Below, in pieces: positions 8,693 through 15,460 of a stretch of DNA of 43,274 bases (the stretch's first letter is position 1; every line of letters starts with the position of its first letter). Both the position numbers and the translations under genes were made by a program. Origin of the DNA: Prevotella sp. UBA7594 (GTDB taxonomy: Bacteria > Bacteroidota > Bacteroidia > Bacteroidales > Bacteroidaceae); assembly GCA_002490315.1 (NCBI GenBank), contig DLKG01000030.1, positions 5,907 through 49,180 on the forward strand. Direction: 5' to 3'. Below the pieces are notes generated by a model that saw only the letters and a list, made by a program, of their open reading frames with translations, ran no database searches and had not been told where the DNA came from.

Positions 8693-9820
8693 TTATTTAA
8701 TTTCAAACGTATCTCGTGTAGTGCCGTTCATATACCCGCGCCATTTCTCTATCAGCCGGCTCAAGTCGTCGGGCAAATCAGACGTGAAGTCCATCTGCTG
8801 TTTTGTCTTCGGATGGACGAAGCCCAGCGTGCGGGCATGGAGAGCCTGGCGCGGGCATATCTTGAAACAGTTGTTGATGAACGCCTTGTATGTGGCGGAT
8901 CGCTCGCCGCGCAGAATCTCCATGCCGCCGTAGCGTTCGTCGCCGAAGAGCGGATGTCCGATGTGCTTCATGTGGGCTCGTATCTGATGGGTGCGTCCCG
9001 TCTCAAGTCTACATTCGATGAGCGTCACGTAGCCGAAGCGTTCAAGCACGCGCCAGTGGGTCACTGCCTCCTTGCCGATGCCGGAGTCGGGCGGCATGAC
9101 GGTCATGCGGAGTCGGTCCTTGGGGTCGCGTGCGATGTTGCCCTCAATGCGTCCCTCGTCCTCCGTGAGGTTGCCCCATACGAGGGCGTTGTAGGAGCGG
9201 TGGGTAGTCTTGTTGAAGAACTGTAGTCCGAGGGCAGTCTTCGCCGTAGGCGTCTTGGCCACGACGAGGAGTCCGGAGGTGTCCTTGTCGATGCGGTGTA
9301 CGAGTCCCACCTCTGGGTCGTTGGGGTCATAGCTCTTGAGGTCGCGCAGATGCCAGGCGATGGCGTTGACGAGAGTGCCCGTGAAATTGCCGGCTCCCGG
9401 ATGCACCACCATTCCCGCAGCCTTGTTGACCACCATCAGTTCCGAGTCCTCATAGACGACGTTGAGCGGCAGATCCTCTGCCACGATGCTCGTGTCGTGG
9501 CGCGGACGGTCGAGCATCAGCGTCACTACATCTCCCGGACGCACCTTATAGTTGCTCTTCACTGCTCGTCCGCCGACATGCACGAAGCCTGCGTCGGCGG
9601 CTGTCTGTATGCGGTTGCGCGACGAATGTGGGAGCTTCTCTGCCATGAACTTGTCGACGCGCAGCGGCGCCATGCCCGGATCCGCCACGAAGCGGAAGTG
9701 CTCATAGAGCTGTCCGGTTTCGTCGTCGGAGCCGTCGGTGCCGAGGGCGTCTTGCGTGAGTTCTGCGTCGAGGGCGTCGAGCTCCTCAATGTTCTGTGTA
9801 TCTTCTGTTGTCATAATCAT
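8693..9820 (-). CDS. rluD: RluA-family 23S rRNA pseudouridine synthase (RluD-like)
   Basis: It converts specific uridines in large-subunit rRNA to pseudouridine. An N-terminal S4 RNA-binding domain (about 50-110, with RVDKFMAEKL and FVHVGGRAVKSNYKVRPGD) is followed by the synthase domain. The latter carries the catalytic signature HRIDKDTSGLLVVAKT, in which the Asp is the nucleophile. An acidic N-terminal extension of about 45 residues precedes S4. Starts at Met1 and Met3 are both possible. The start is 3 bases from the PASTA stop codon, so translation may be coupled. Confidence 0.93.
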   Translation of the reverse strand: MIMTTEDTQNIEELDALDAELTQDALGTDGSDDETGQLYEHFRFVADPGMAPLRVDKFMAEKLPHSSRNRIQTAADAGFVHVGGRAVKSNYKVRPGDVVTLMLDRPRHDTSIVAEDLPLNVVYEDSELMVVNKAAGMVVHPGAGNFTGTLVNAIAWHLRDLKSYDPNDPEVGLVHRIDKDTSGLLVVAKTPTAKTALGLQFFNKTTHRSYNALVWGNLTEDEGRIEGNIARDPKDRLRMTVMPPDSGIGKEAVTHWRVLERFGYVTLIECRLETGRTHQIRAHMKHIGHPLFGDERYGGMEILRGERSATYKAFINNCFKICPRQALHARTLGFVHPKTKQQMDFTSDLPDDLSRLIEKWRGYMNGTTRDTFEIK

Positions 9821-9823
9821 TTT

Positions 9824-10504
9824 TTAATTCTTCGTTTCGGGTCCGGTGACCTCGTGAAACTCGTCCACGTCGCCCTCCTCCTCGTTGAATTCGTCCTCCG
9901 TGGAGTTCTCTATCGGAGCGTCTGTGAAGTCGATGTCCATCGTGGAGTCGAGCTGTCCGTTGCCCACTTGTATTGTCATCGGGTCGTCAATCGACACCTT
10001 GTCGCCTGCCACCACATGGCGACCCTTGACGACAAGTCCGTACACCCAGTCTTTCTCGCCGTCGACGTATTCCGGCTGGGTAAGCTTAAAGCCCATTGCG
10101 GACAGCTTCGCCATTGCCTCGCGGAGCGAGGAGTTGTCGATGACGTCGGGCACGGTGATTGTGGGCGAATGGGAGGCGTTGACGATGAGATACACCACAT
10201 GCCCCGATTTCACTCTCTCACCGGGCGCGGGCGACTGCTCAAGGATGCAGTCGGGCGGCAAGCCCGGCACGTATCCCGAGTCGCTGACCACCACCTGCAG
10301 GCCGCTCTGCTCGAGGAGATACTGCGCATCGCTGAATGCCTTGCGGCGCACGTCGGGGATTGGGATGGACTCGCCATGATGCGTGTAGACGTCGAGCCCG
10401 AACTTTATGCCCAAGCACACCATTACAACGACCGCCGCCATGGCGGCAATATTGCCCCAAAGGTAGCGACACTTGAATTTGCGTATGAATTCGGATGGGT
10501 TCAT
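9824..10504 (-). CDS. PASTA-domain membrane protein
   Basis: The 226-residue protein has one N-terminal membrane helix (about 16-36) after a short basic cytoplasmic segment. Then come two or three PASTA repeats, for example IPIPDVRRKAFSDAQYLLEQ and TVPDVIDNSSLREAMAKLSA, and a very acidic C-terminal tail. PASTA domains bind peptidoglycan fragments or muropeptides. Here there is no kinase domain, so it is a stand-alone envelope protein rather than a PknB-type receptor. It is first in the run leading to rluD and ddl and has a well-formed promoter upstream. Confidence 0.88.
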   Translation of the reverse strand: MNPSEFIRKFKCRYLWGNIAAMAAVVVMVCLGIKFGLDVYTHHGESIPIPDVRRKAFSDAQYLLEQSGLQVVVSDSGYVPGLPPDCILEQSPAPGERVKSGHVVYLIVNASHSPTITVPDVIDNSSLREAMAKLSAMGFKLTQPEYVDGEKDWVYGLVVKGRHVVAGDKVSIDDPMTIQVGNGQLDSTMDIDFTDAPIENSTEDEFNEEEGDVDEFHEVTGPETKN

Positions 10505-10532
10505 GCTTCTTTTTAAGTACGTTATAGATATA

Positions 10533-10563
10533 CAAAGATACGACTAACCGCGCAAATCACAAA
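10533..10563 (-). promoter_or_regulatory. Promoter of the PASTA-rluD-ddl run
   Basis: Read on the minus strand, TTTG (10563-10560) and TATCTTTG (10540-10533) are 19 bases apart and match the Bacteroidetes -33/-7 consensus. The -7 element is about 28 bases before the PASTA start codon. Confidence 0.75.
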
Positions 10564-10603
10564 ATATATGCAGAAAAAAGCGTCATGATAATGATATATT
10601 TTG

Positions 10604-10611
10604 TAATTTCG
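10604..10611 (+). promoter_or_regulatory. Possible -7 element of the envelope cassette
   Basis: TAATTTCG differs by one base from TAnnTTTG and lies 29 bases before the start at 10641. No good -33 element was seen. It would fire away from the PASTA promoter, making this a divergent promoter region. Confidence 0.35.
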
Positions 10612-10640
10612 CATGATTTTAGAACAAAGACACGAAAGCG

Positions 10641-11639
10641 ATGGAAAGAACACGTAGAAAGCTCATAACTGCCGCCGTGGCTGTGATTGTCGCGGTTCTG
10701 GCATGTGTTACAATATGGCGGATGCTGCCCTGCTCTGCCAACACCATGCGGCGCACGGCAGCCATTGTGGAATACACGACATGGGAAGAGATTGCCGTCG
10801 ACGGCAAACCTCTGCTCTTCTTCGATCATGCAGAGGGCGACACGGCGGTCATTGGCGTCACCACATCACGCGACTCCGCACTCCACCGCCATTACTCCAC
10901 GGGGTGCTGGGTCAACCGTCTACCCCTCATTCCCTCATGCGGCGGACGCCTCGCCTCCGTAATCAGCGTCTGGCAGAATAGCCTGAAGGGCATTGCCGAC
11001 ACTACCCTGCTCAGCCTCTGCGACGCCGCCGTGCGACGCGAACTGAAAGCCATGGGCAACCAGAAGTCGGAGCTCGACTATTACATGCGTGTGCATGGCG
11101 TGCAGGACATGGGTTATCAGCAGATAGCCGCTCTCTCTGAAAAGGTCAACGCCGAATATGCCGCCGTGGAGAAGGCGCGCCACATCATCGACAGCCTGTC
11201 GGCAGGCAAGCACAGCATTACAGTTAGGCTGAAGACTGAATACGTTGCAGTGAGCCGCAACGACGAGGGCAAGCTCATACGCACACCACTCCAACTTCTT
11301 TCGTTTGACCGCACGACGGGCATTGCCCTTCTGCGCACCGCCGACAACGCTACGCCCGACGGAGCCTGTGCCGCCGACCTCCTGCCGTGGAATGCCGGAG
11401 GCGAGAAAGCGCTGAGGGCTGTTGGCTTCCCCGGCATCGGCGAGAGCGGACTGGAATGTGACTCCGTCTCACCGCTCATCACGCCCGGACAGTCGCTGCG
11501 CGGCGGACGCCACGACCTGCCGCAAATGCTTGCCGGCGACGGCACGCCCGTGTTCTCTGCCAAAGGACGCTTCCTCGGTATCGTATGCGGCGACTCGCTG
11601 AAAGGACGCCACAGCCTCAGCAAGCTGCTCTTCAAATAA
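10641..11639 (+). CDS. Degenerate trypsin/HtrA-like membrane-anchored protein
   Basis: The 332-residue product has an N-terminal membrane helix (about 9-26). The C-terminal half follows the HtrA/trypsin layout. TPLQLLSFDRTTGIALLRT resembles the strand that normally holds the catalytic Asp (TDLAVL), but Gly replaces it. GEKALRAVGFPGIGESG resembles the segment before the active-site loop. GDGTPVFSAKGRFLGIVCG matches the GNSGGPVF...G..IGI region without the Ser. A helical insertion (about 115-195) separates the two halves. It is therefore probably a non-catalytic protease-fold protein in the periplasm. The MORN-GH25 gene follows 16 bases later. The fold assignment is by pattern only. Confidence 0.6.
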   Translation: MERTRRKLITAAVAVIVAVLACVTIWRMLPCSANTMRRTAAIVEYTTWEEIAVDGKPLLFFDHAEGDTAVIGVTTSRDSALHRHYSTGCWVNRLPLIPSCGGRLASVISVWQNSLKGIADTTLLSLCDAAVRRELKAMGNQKSELDYYMRVHGVQDMGYQQIAALSEKVNAEYAAVEKARHIIDSLSAGKHSITVRLKTEYVAVSRNDEGKLIRTPLQLLSFDRTTGIALLRTADNATPDGACAADLLPWNAGGEKALRAVGFPGIGESGLECDSVSPLITPGQSLRGGRHDLPQMLAGDGTPVFSAKGRFLGIVCGDSLKGRHSLSKLLFK

Positions 11640-11655
11640 TAATCTGATAAAATAT

Positions 11656-12909
11656 ATGTGCTACATATCTATACTTAACATCCACCCCTACCGCCCACTG
11701 CATAGGCTCTTCAGCCTCACCGCCATGCTCTTTGCCGCCGTAGTGCTACTTGCCGTAGCCTCATGCAGCGACATCGACACGGGCACACAGACCGTCGTCA
11801 GACGCGGCAATGCCGTCTACCGAGGCGGCGTGCGCAACGGGAAGTTTGACGGCTACGGCGTGCTGTCGCTCGGCGACAGCATTGTCTACGCCGGACAATG
11901 GCACATGGGCAAGCGCACGGGAAGGGGCGTCAGCCATGACTCCCTACGCCACCGCATCGTCGGCACATGGCGTGCCGACTCGCTCGTGCGCGGCACGTGG
12001 ACCGACTCCACTGGCACTTACAGCGGAGAGCTCAACCGCGACGCTATCGCCTCCGGACACGGAGCCTTCGTCAACCGACGCAACGAGATCTACGTCGGAC
12101 AATGGCGCGACGGACTGCGCACGGGCTTCGGCTTCGCACTCACAGCCCACAAGCACATCCGCGTGGGCGAATGGAAGAACGACCGCTACCTGGGCGAGCG
12201 CATCGAATACACTGCCGACCGCATCTACGGCATCGACGTGTCGCGCTTCCAGCACGACGTGGGCAGAAAGCACTACCCCATCGACTGGAGCCGCGTGCGC
12301 ATCTCACATCTCGGCTCTCTATCGCGCAAGACCATCAGCGGCAAGGTGGACTATCCCGTGTCGTTCTGCTACGTCAAGTCGACGGAGGGAACGAGCGTGA
12401 AAAACCGCTACTACCGCTCCGACTACACATCGGCACGAGCCAACGGCATACGCTGCGGTGCCTACCATTTCTTCTCCACGAAGTCGTCGGGTACGGCACA
12501 GGCGCAGTTCTTCCTGCGCAACAGCGTCTTCCGCAAGGGCGACTTGCCGCCCGTGCTCGACGTGGAGCCGTCGCACGACCAGATTAAGAAAATGGGTGGT
12601 GTGGACGCGCTCTTCCGTGCCGTGAGGGCATGGCTACGCATCGTGGGCAACGCCACAGGCTCGCGCCCCGTGCTCTACATCTCGCAGACGTTTGTCAACC
12701 GCTACCTCTCGCTGGCTCCCGATCTAAAGCGCGACTACAACGTGTGGATAGCACGCTACGGCGAGTACAAGCCCGACGTACGCCTTGCCTACTGGCAACT
12801 CTGCCCCGACGGCAACGTGAGGGGCATACGTCCGAAGGTGGACATCAACGTCTTCAACGGCTACCGCTCCGAATACGAAGACTTCCTTAACAAAGAATGT
12901 ATTAAATAA
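11656..12909 (+). CDS. MORN-repeat / GH25 muramidase lipoprotein
   Basis: The 417-residue protein begins with a lipoprotein signal ending AVASC (Cys37) followed by SDID, an acidic start like Bacteroidetes surface-export signals. Residues about 50-185 hold four or five MORN-like repeats (YRGGVRNGKFDGYGVL, YAGQWHMGKRTGRG, YVGQWRDGLRTGFGF). Residues about 191-412 form a GH25 (Chalaropsis-type) lysozyme domain. It has GIDVSRFQ (D194), PPVLDVEPS (D302 and E304) and VWIARYG, with DINVFNG near the end. GH25 enzymes cut the MurNAc-GlcNAc bond of peptidoglycan. The catalytic residues are in place, so it is probably active at the cell surface or in the periplasm. Confidence 0.88.
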   Translation: MCYISILNIHPYRPLHRLFSLTAMLFAAVVLLAVASCSDIDTGTQTVVRRGNAVYRGGVRNGKFDGYGVLSLGDSIVYAGQWHMGKRTGRGVSHDSLRHRIVGTWRADSLVRGTWTDSTGTYSGELNRDAIASGHGAFVNRRNEIYVGQWRDGLRTGFGFALTAHKHIRVGEWKNDRYLGERIEYTADRIYGIDVSRFQHDVGRKHYPIDWSRVRISHLGSLSRKTISGKVDYPVSFCYVKSTEGTSVKNRYYRSDYTSARANGIRCGAYHFFSTKSSGTAQAQFFLRNSVFRKGDLPPVLDVEPSHDQIKKMGGVDALFRAVRAWLRIVGNATGSRPVLYISQTFVNRYLSLAPDLKRDYNVWIARYGEYKPDVRLAYWQLCPDGNVRGIRPKVDINVFNGYRSEYEDFLNKECIK

Positions 12910-12929
12910 CAACTAAAAACCCAAACAAC

Positions 12930-13736
12930 ATGAAAACAACCAACAACGCAAAGCGCCATGCCCGCAACGCAAAGCGCTACCTGATGGCGTTCTTCGCCGC
13001 AATGACTCTCGCCCTCTTCCTCCCCACGCAGCCTCTCATGGCGCAGGAGGACGACGAAGAACAGGAAGAAGACCTCTACGCCCCAAGAACGCTCGTGGCG
13101 GAAGACGGCTTCACCTACGTCAAGCAGAACGTGAGAAAACAGGGCATACAGGTAAGCAGCTCCGACGGCAAGGTGCTCATTCCTGCCAGCCGGGGATTCA
13201 AATCGGTGAGATATGTCACGCATGGAAAATTCTTCCGCACACAGGTGTTCGGGACACTGAACGGACAACACGTAACCTTCATCGGCGTCTGCCGACTCGA
13301 CGGTTCGGAATTGATACCATGCAGCCGCCAGTACACCGGCGTGCGCTATGGCGCGAAGAGCAACACGTACATCGTAAAGAGGGATGCCTACTATGGCGTC
13401 TGCGACGCCGACGGCAAAGAGCTTATCTCGCCGTCGCGCAAGTACACGGACATCACCTTCAAGGCCGACCGCTTCATCGTGTCAAACGACAAATACGTGG
13501 GTCTCTGCGACAGAGCGACGGGCAAGGTGCTCATCCCCTTCAGCCGCCACTACGACCACATCTACTACAACTCCGCACGCAAGTTCTTCAGGGTGATGCG
13601 CAACAAGAAGGAAGGCGCCTGCGACCTCGACGGCAACGAGATTGTAGCTCCCGTGTGGCAATCCTGCATCTACAACGACAAGGTGAAGAAATGGAAAGTG
13701 AAGAAGACGATAAATTCACAATGGGAAGACCTCTAA
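12930..13736 (+). CDS. WG-repeat-like secreted protein
   Basis: The 268-residue product has a long basic N terminus and a signal peptide ending near PLMAQ (about residue 38), then an acidic linker. From about 60 onward it carries at least four repeats resembling the WG family: a [Y/F]xGVC-DxDG-KELIxPSRxYT pattern, for example YGVCDADGKELISPSRKYT, then VGLCDRATGKVLIPFSRHYD, then EGACDLDGNEIVAPVWQ. WG-repeat proteins are thought to bind other molecules or proteins, but no specific role is established. It is the third gene of the cassette, 20 bases after the MORN-GH25 gene, and ends at a bidirectional terminator. Confidence 0.78.
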   Translation: MKTTNNAKRHARNAKRYLMAFFAAMTLALFLPTQPLMAQEDDEEQEEDLYAPRTLVAEDGFTYVKQNVRKQGIQVSSSDGKVLIPASRGFKSVRYVTHGKFFRTQVFGTLNGQHVTFIGVCRLDGSELIPCSRQYTGVRYGAKSNTYIVKRDAYYGVCDADGKELISPSRKYTDITFKADRFIVSNDKYVGLCDRATGKVLIPFSRHYDHIYYNSARKFFRVMRNKKEGACDLDGNEIVAPVWQSCIYNDKVKKWKVKKTINSQWEDL

Positions 13737-13774
13737 TTTAAGGCTCCCGAACGGGGGCAAAACAAGGGCATTTC

Positions 13775-13817
13775 TAAAGCGCCGCTTTAGCCAAGCTAAA
13801 GCGGCGCTTTAATTTTT
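13775..13817 (+). terminator. Bidirectional terminator made of paired palindromes
   Basis: A 15-bp stem (aaagcgccgctttag with ctaaagcggcgcttt, loop ccaag) is followed by aattttt. It lies between the convergent WG-repeat gene and the Nudix gene. Each arm is itself a small palindrome. A closely similar sequence occurs on the other strand at 34546-34584, downstream of the recombinase gene. Confidence 0.8.
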
Positions 13818-13839
13818 GTGGTATTTTTAAGCTCTTTTC

Positions 13840-14394
13840 TTACTCTTGCTGAGCTTCCTCTGCCGAGCGAAACTGGTTCTGGCGCTCAAGATAAGTGACG
13901 AGGCCCCAACGCACGGAACGCAGGCCAAACTGCTCCGTGTGGATGTCGTCAGGACTCAACCACATGCACTCGGCTGCGTCGTCGGCGGCAGCCATCACGC
14001 TCTCGTCCTCCACCTCACACTCGAAGAAGAGGTCGAGCGTGTGGATGTCGACGTTGCTGTAACGATAGACATTAGGCAGCGAGAAGAGATACTTCACGCT
14101 GGTCACCGTCAGTCCGGTCTCCTCAAGCACCTCACGCTTTACGCCCTCCTCGGCTGTTTCACCAAGCGATGCGAAACCGCCCGGCAGGTCGAGCGTGCCC
14201 TTCGCAGGCTCGTTCTTGCGACGCTCTACGAGTATCTCTCCCTTACTATTCTTGATGAGGGCAACATTGGCGGAACTCGGATTCATGAAATACTCGAAGC
14301 CACAGTTCTCACACTTCTTGCTCGTAGCCGACGAAGCCACGAAATGATGACTGCCACACAGCGGACAGTACTCGAATTTCTCTAATGGATGCAT
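13840..14394 (-). CDS. Nudix hydrolase with N-terminal zinc ribbon
   Basis: The 184-residue protein starts with a zinc-ribbon-like motif (C10-x2-C13 ... C28-x2-C31). The Nudix fold follows, with a complete Nudix box at about 73-95 (GX5EX7REUXEEXGU, containing REVLEETGL). Zinc ribbon plus Nudix is the layout of NudC-like NAD pyrophosphohydrolases and related ADP-ribose hydrolases. The chain is shorter than E. coli NudC, so the substrate is uncertain. It stands alone, divergent from the esterase gene at 14491. Confidence 0.9.
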   Translation of the reverse strand: MHPLEKFEYCPLCGSHHFVASSATSKKCENCGFEYFMNPSSANVALIKNSKGEILVERRKNEPAKGTLDLPGGFASLGETAEEGVKREVLEETGLTVTSVKYLFSLPNVYRYSNVDIHTLDLFFECEVEDESVMAAADDAAECMWLSPDDIHTEQFGLRSVRWGLVTYLERQNQFRSAEEAQQE

Positions 14395-14465
14395 TGCATT
14401 ATTAAATTTTGTTTACACAAATAACATTATCATTGAAAACGACTGCAATATTACGAAAAAATAGC

Positions 14466-14473
14466 TATTTTTG
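14466..14473 (+). promoter_or_regulatory. -7 element before esterase gene
   Basis: TATTTTTG matches TAnnTTTG exactly and lies 17 bases before the start codon at 14491. The -33 position has only a weak CTG match. Confidence 0.55.
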
Positions 14474-14490
14474 CAAGAGAATAACTGAAA

Positions 14491-15318
14491 ATGAATATGA
14501 AAAAATATAATCTACTAATAACACTCCTCCTCTTACTGTTCTCCACTGCCGCCATCGCACAGCGCCATTTCGACGTACAGGTATGGGCAGGCAAGACCCC
14601 CAACAAGACTTCCCTACAAGACACGGCTTATATAAAGGTGTACCTGCCCGACGAGAAACGCGCCACGGGACGCGCCGTCGTCATCTGCCCGGGCGGAGGC
14701 TACGCCCATCTCGCCATGCAGCACGAGGGCACCGACTGGGCTCCCTTCCTCAACGAACAGGGCATCGCCGCCATTGTGCTCCACTACCGTATGCCATGCG
14801 GCAATCCGAAAGTGCCCGTCAGCGACGCAGAGGAGGCCATGCGCATAGTGCGCCGCAACGCCAAGGCTTGGCACATCGACACCAACGACGTGGGCATAAT
14901 GGGCTTCTCCGCCGGAGGCCATCTCGCCTCCACCATCGCCACGCAGTCGAAAGACGACGCGAAAGCCAACTTCCAGATTCTCTTCTACCCCGTCATCACC
15001 ATGATGCAGGGCTACTGCCACCAAGGCTCGCGCGACAATTTCCTCGGCAAAAGCCCGAAGAAGAAGGACGAGCAGAAGTACTGCTCCGACCTGCAAGTGA
15101 CGCGCGTCACGCCACGCGCCTTCATCGCCCTCTCCGACGACGACCACACCGTGATGCCTATGAACGGCGTCAACTACTACACGGAACTCTATCGCCACGA
15201 TGTGCCTGCCTCGCTCCACGTCTACCCAAGCGGCGGACACGGCTACGGCATCAACACTTCCTTCCCTTTCCACATCGAGATGCTGCTCGACCTCAGGGCT
15301 TGGCTGCAAAGCTTCTAA
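14491..15318 (+). CDS. Secreted alpha/beta-hydrolase (acetyl-xylan-esterase-like)
   Basis: The 275-residue protein has a signal peptide ending about AIAQ (24). The esterase/lipase-type oxyanion motif is PGGGY (67-71). The nucleophile is S140 in GFSAGGH, an acid candidate lies among D216-D218 (SDDDH) and the histidine is H250 in GGHGYG. This is the layout of BD-FAE/acetyl-xylan esterase-like hydrolases found with polysaccharide-use genes, though no glycosidase lies nearby. It is probably periplasmic. The true substrate is unknown. The calycin-like gene follows 142 bases downstream. Confidence 0.85.
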   Translation: MNMKKYNLLITLLLLLFSTAAIAQRHFDVQVWAGKTPNKTSLQDTAYIKVYLPDEKRATGRAVVICPGGGYAHLAMQHEGTDWAPFLNEQGIAAIVLHYRMPCGNPKVPVSDAEEAMRIVRRNAKAWHIDTNDVGIMGFSAGGHLASTIATQSKDDAKANFQILFYPVITMMQGYCHQGSRDNFLGKSPKKKDEQKYCSDLQVTRVTPRAFIALSDDDHTVMPMNGVNYYTELYRHDVPASLHVYPSGGHGYGINTSFPFHIEMLLDLRAWLQSF

Positions 15319-15460
15319 GGCGGCGATGCCTCCTGGCACATTACGCAAACAGACTACTAACCAAACACGGACAAGCTCTTGAACAAGAGATACAAGCTCT
15401 CTAATCAATAGAAACCAATTTTTTTAATCAATATAAAACAAACCTAAAAACAAAAACCGT

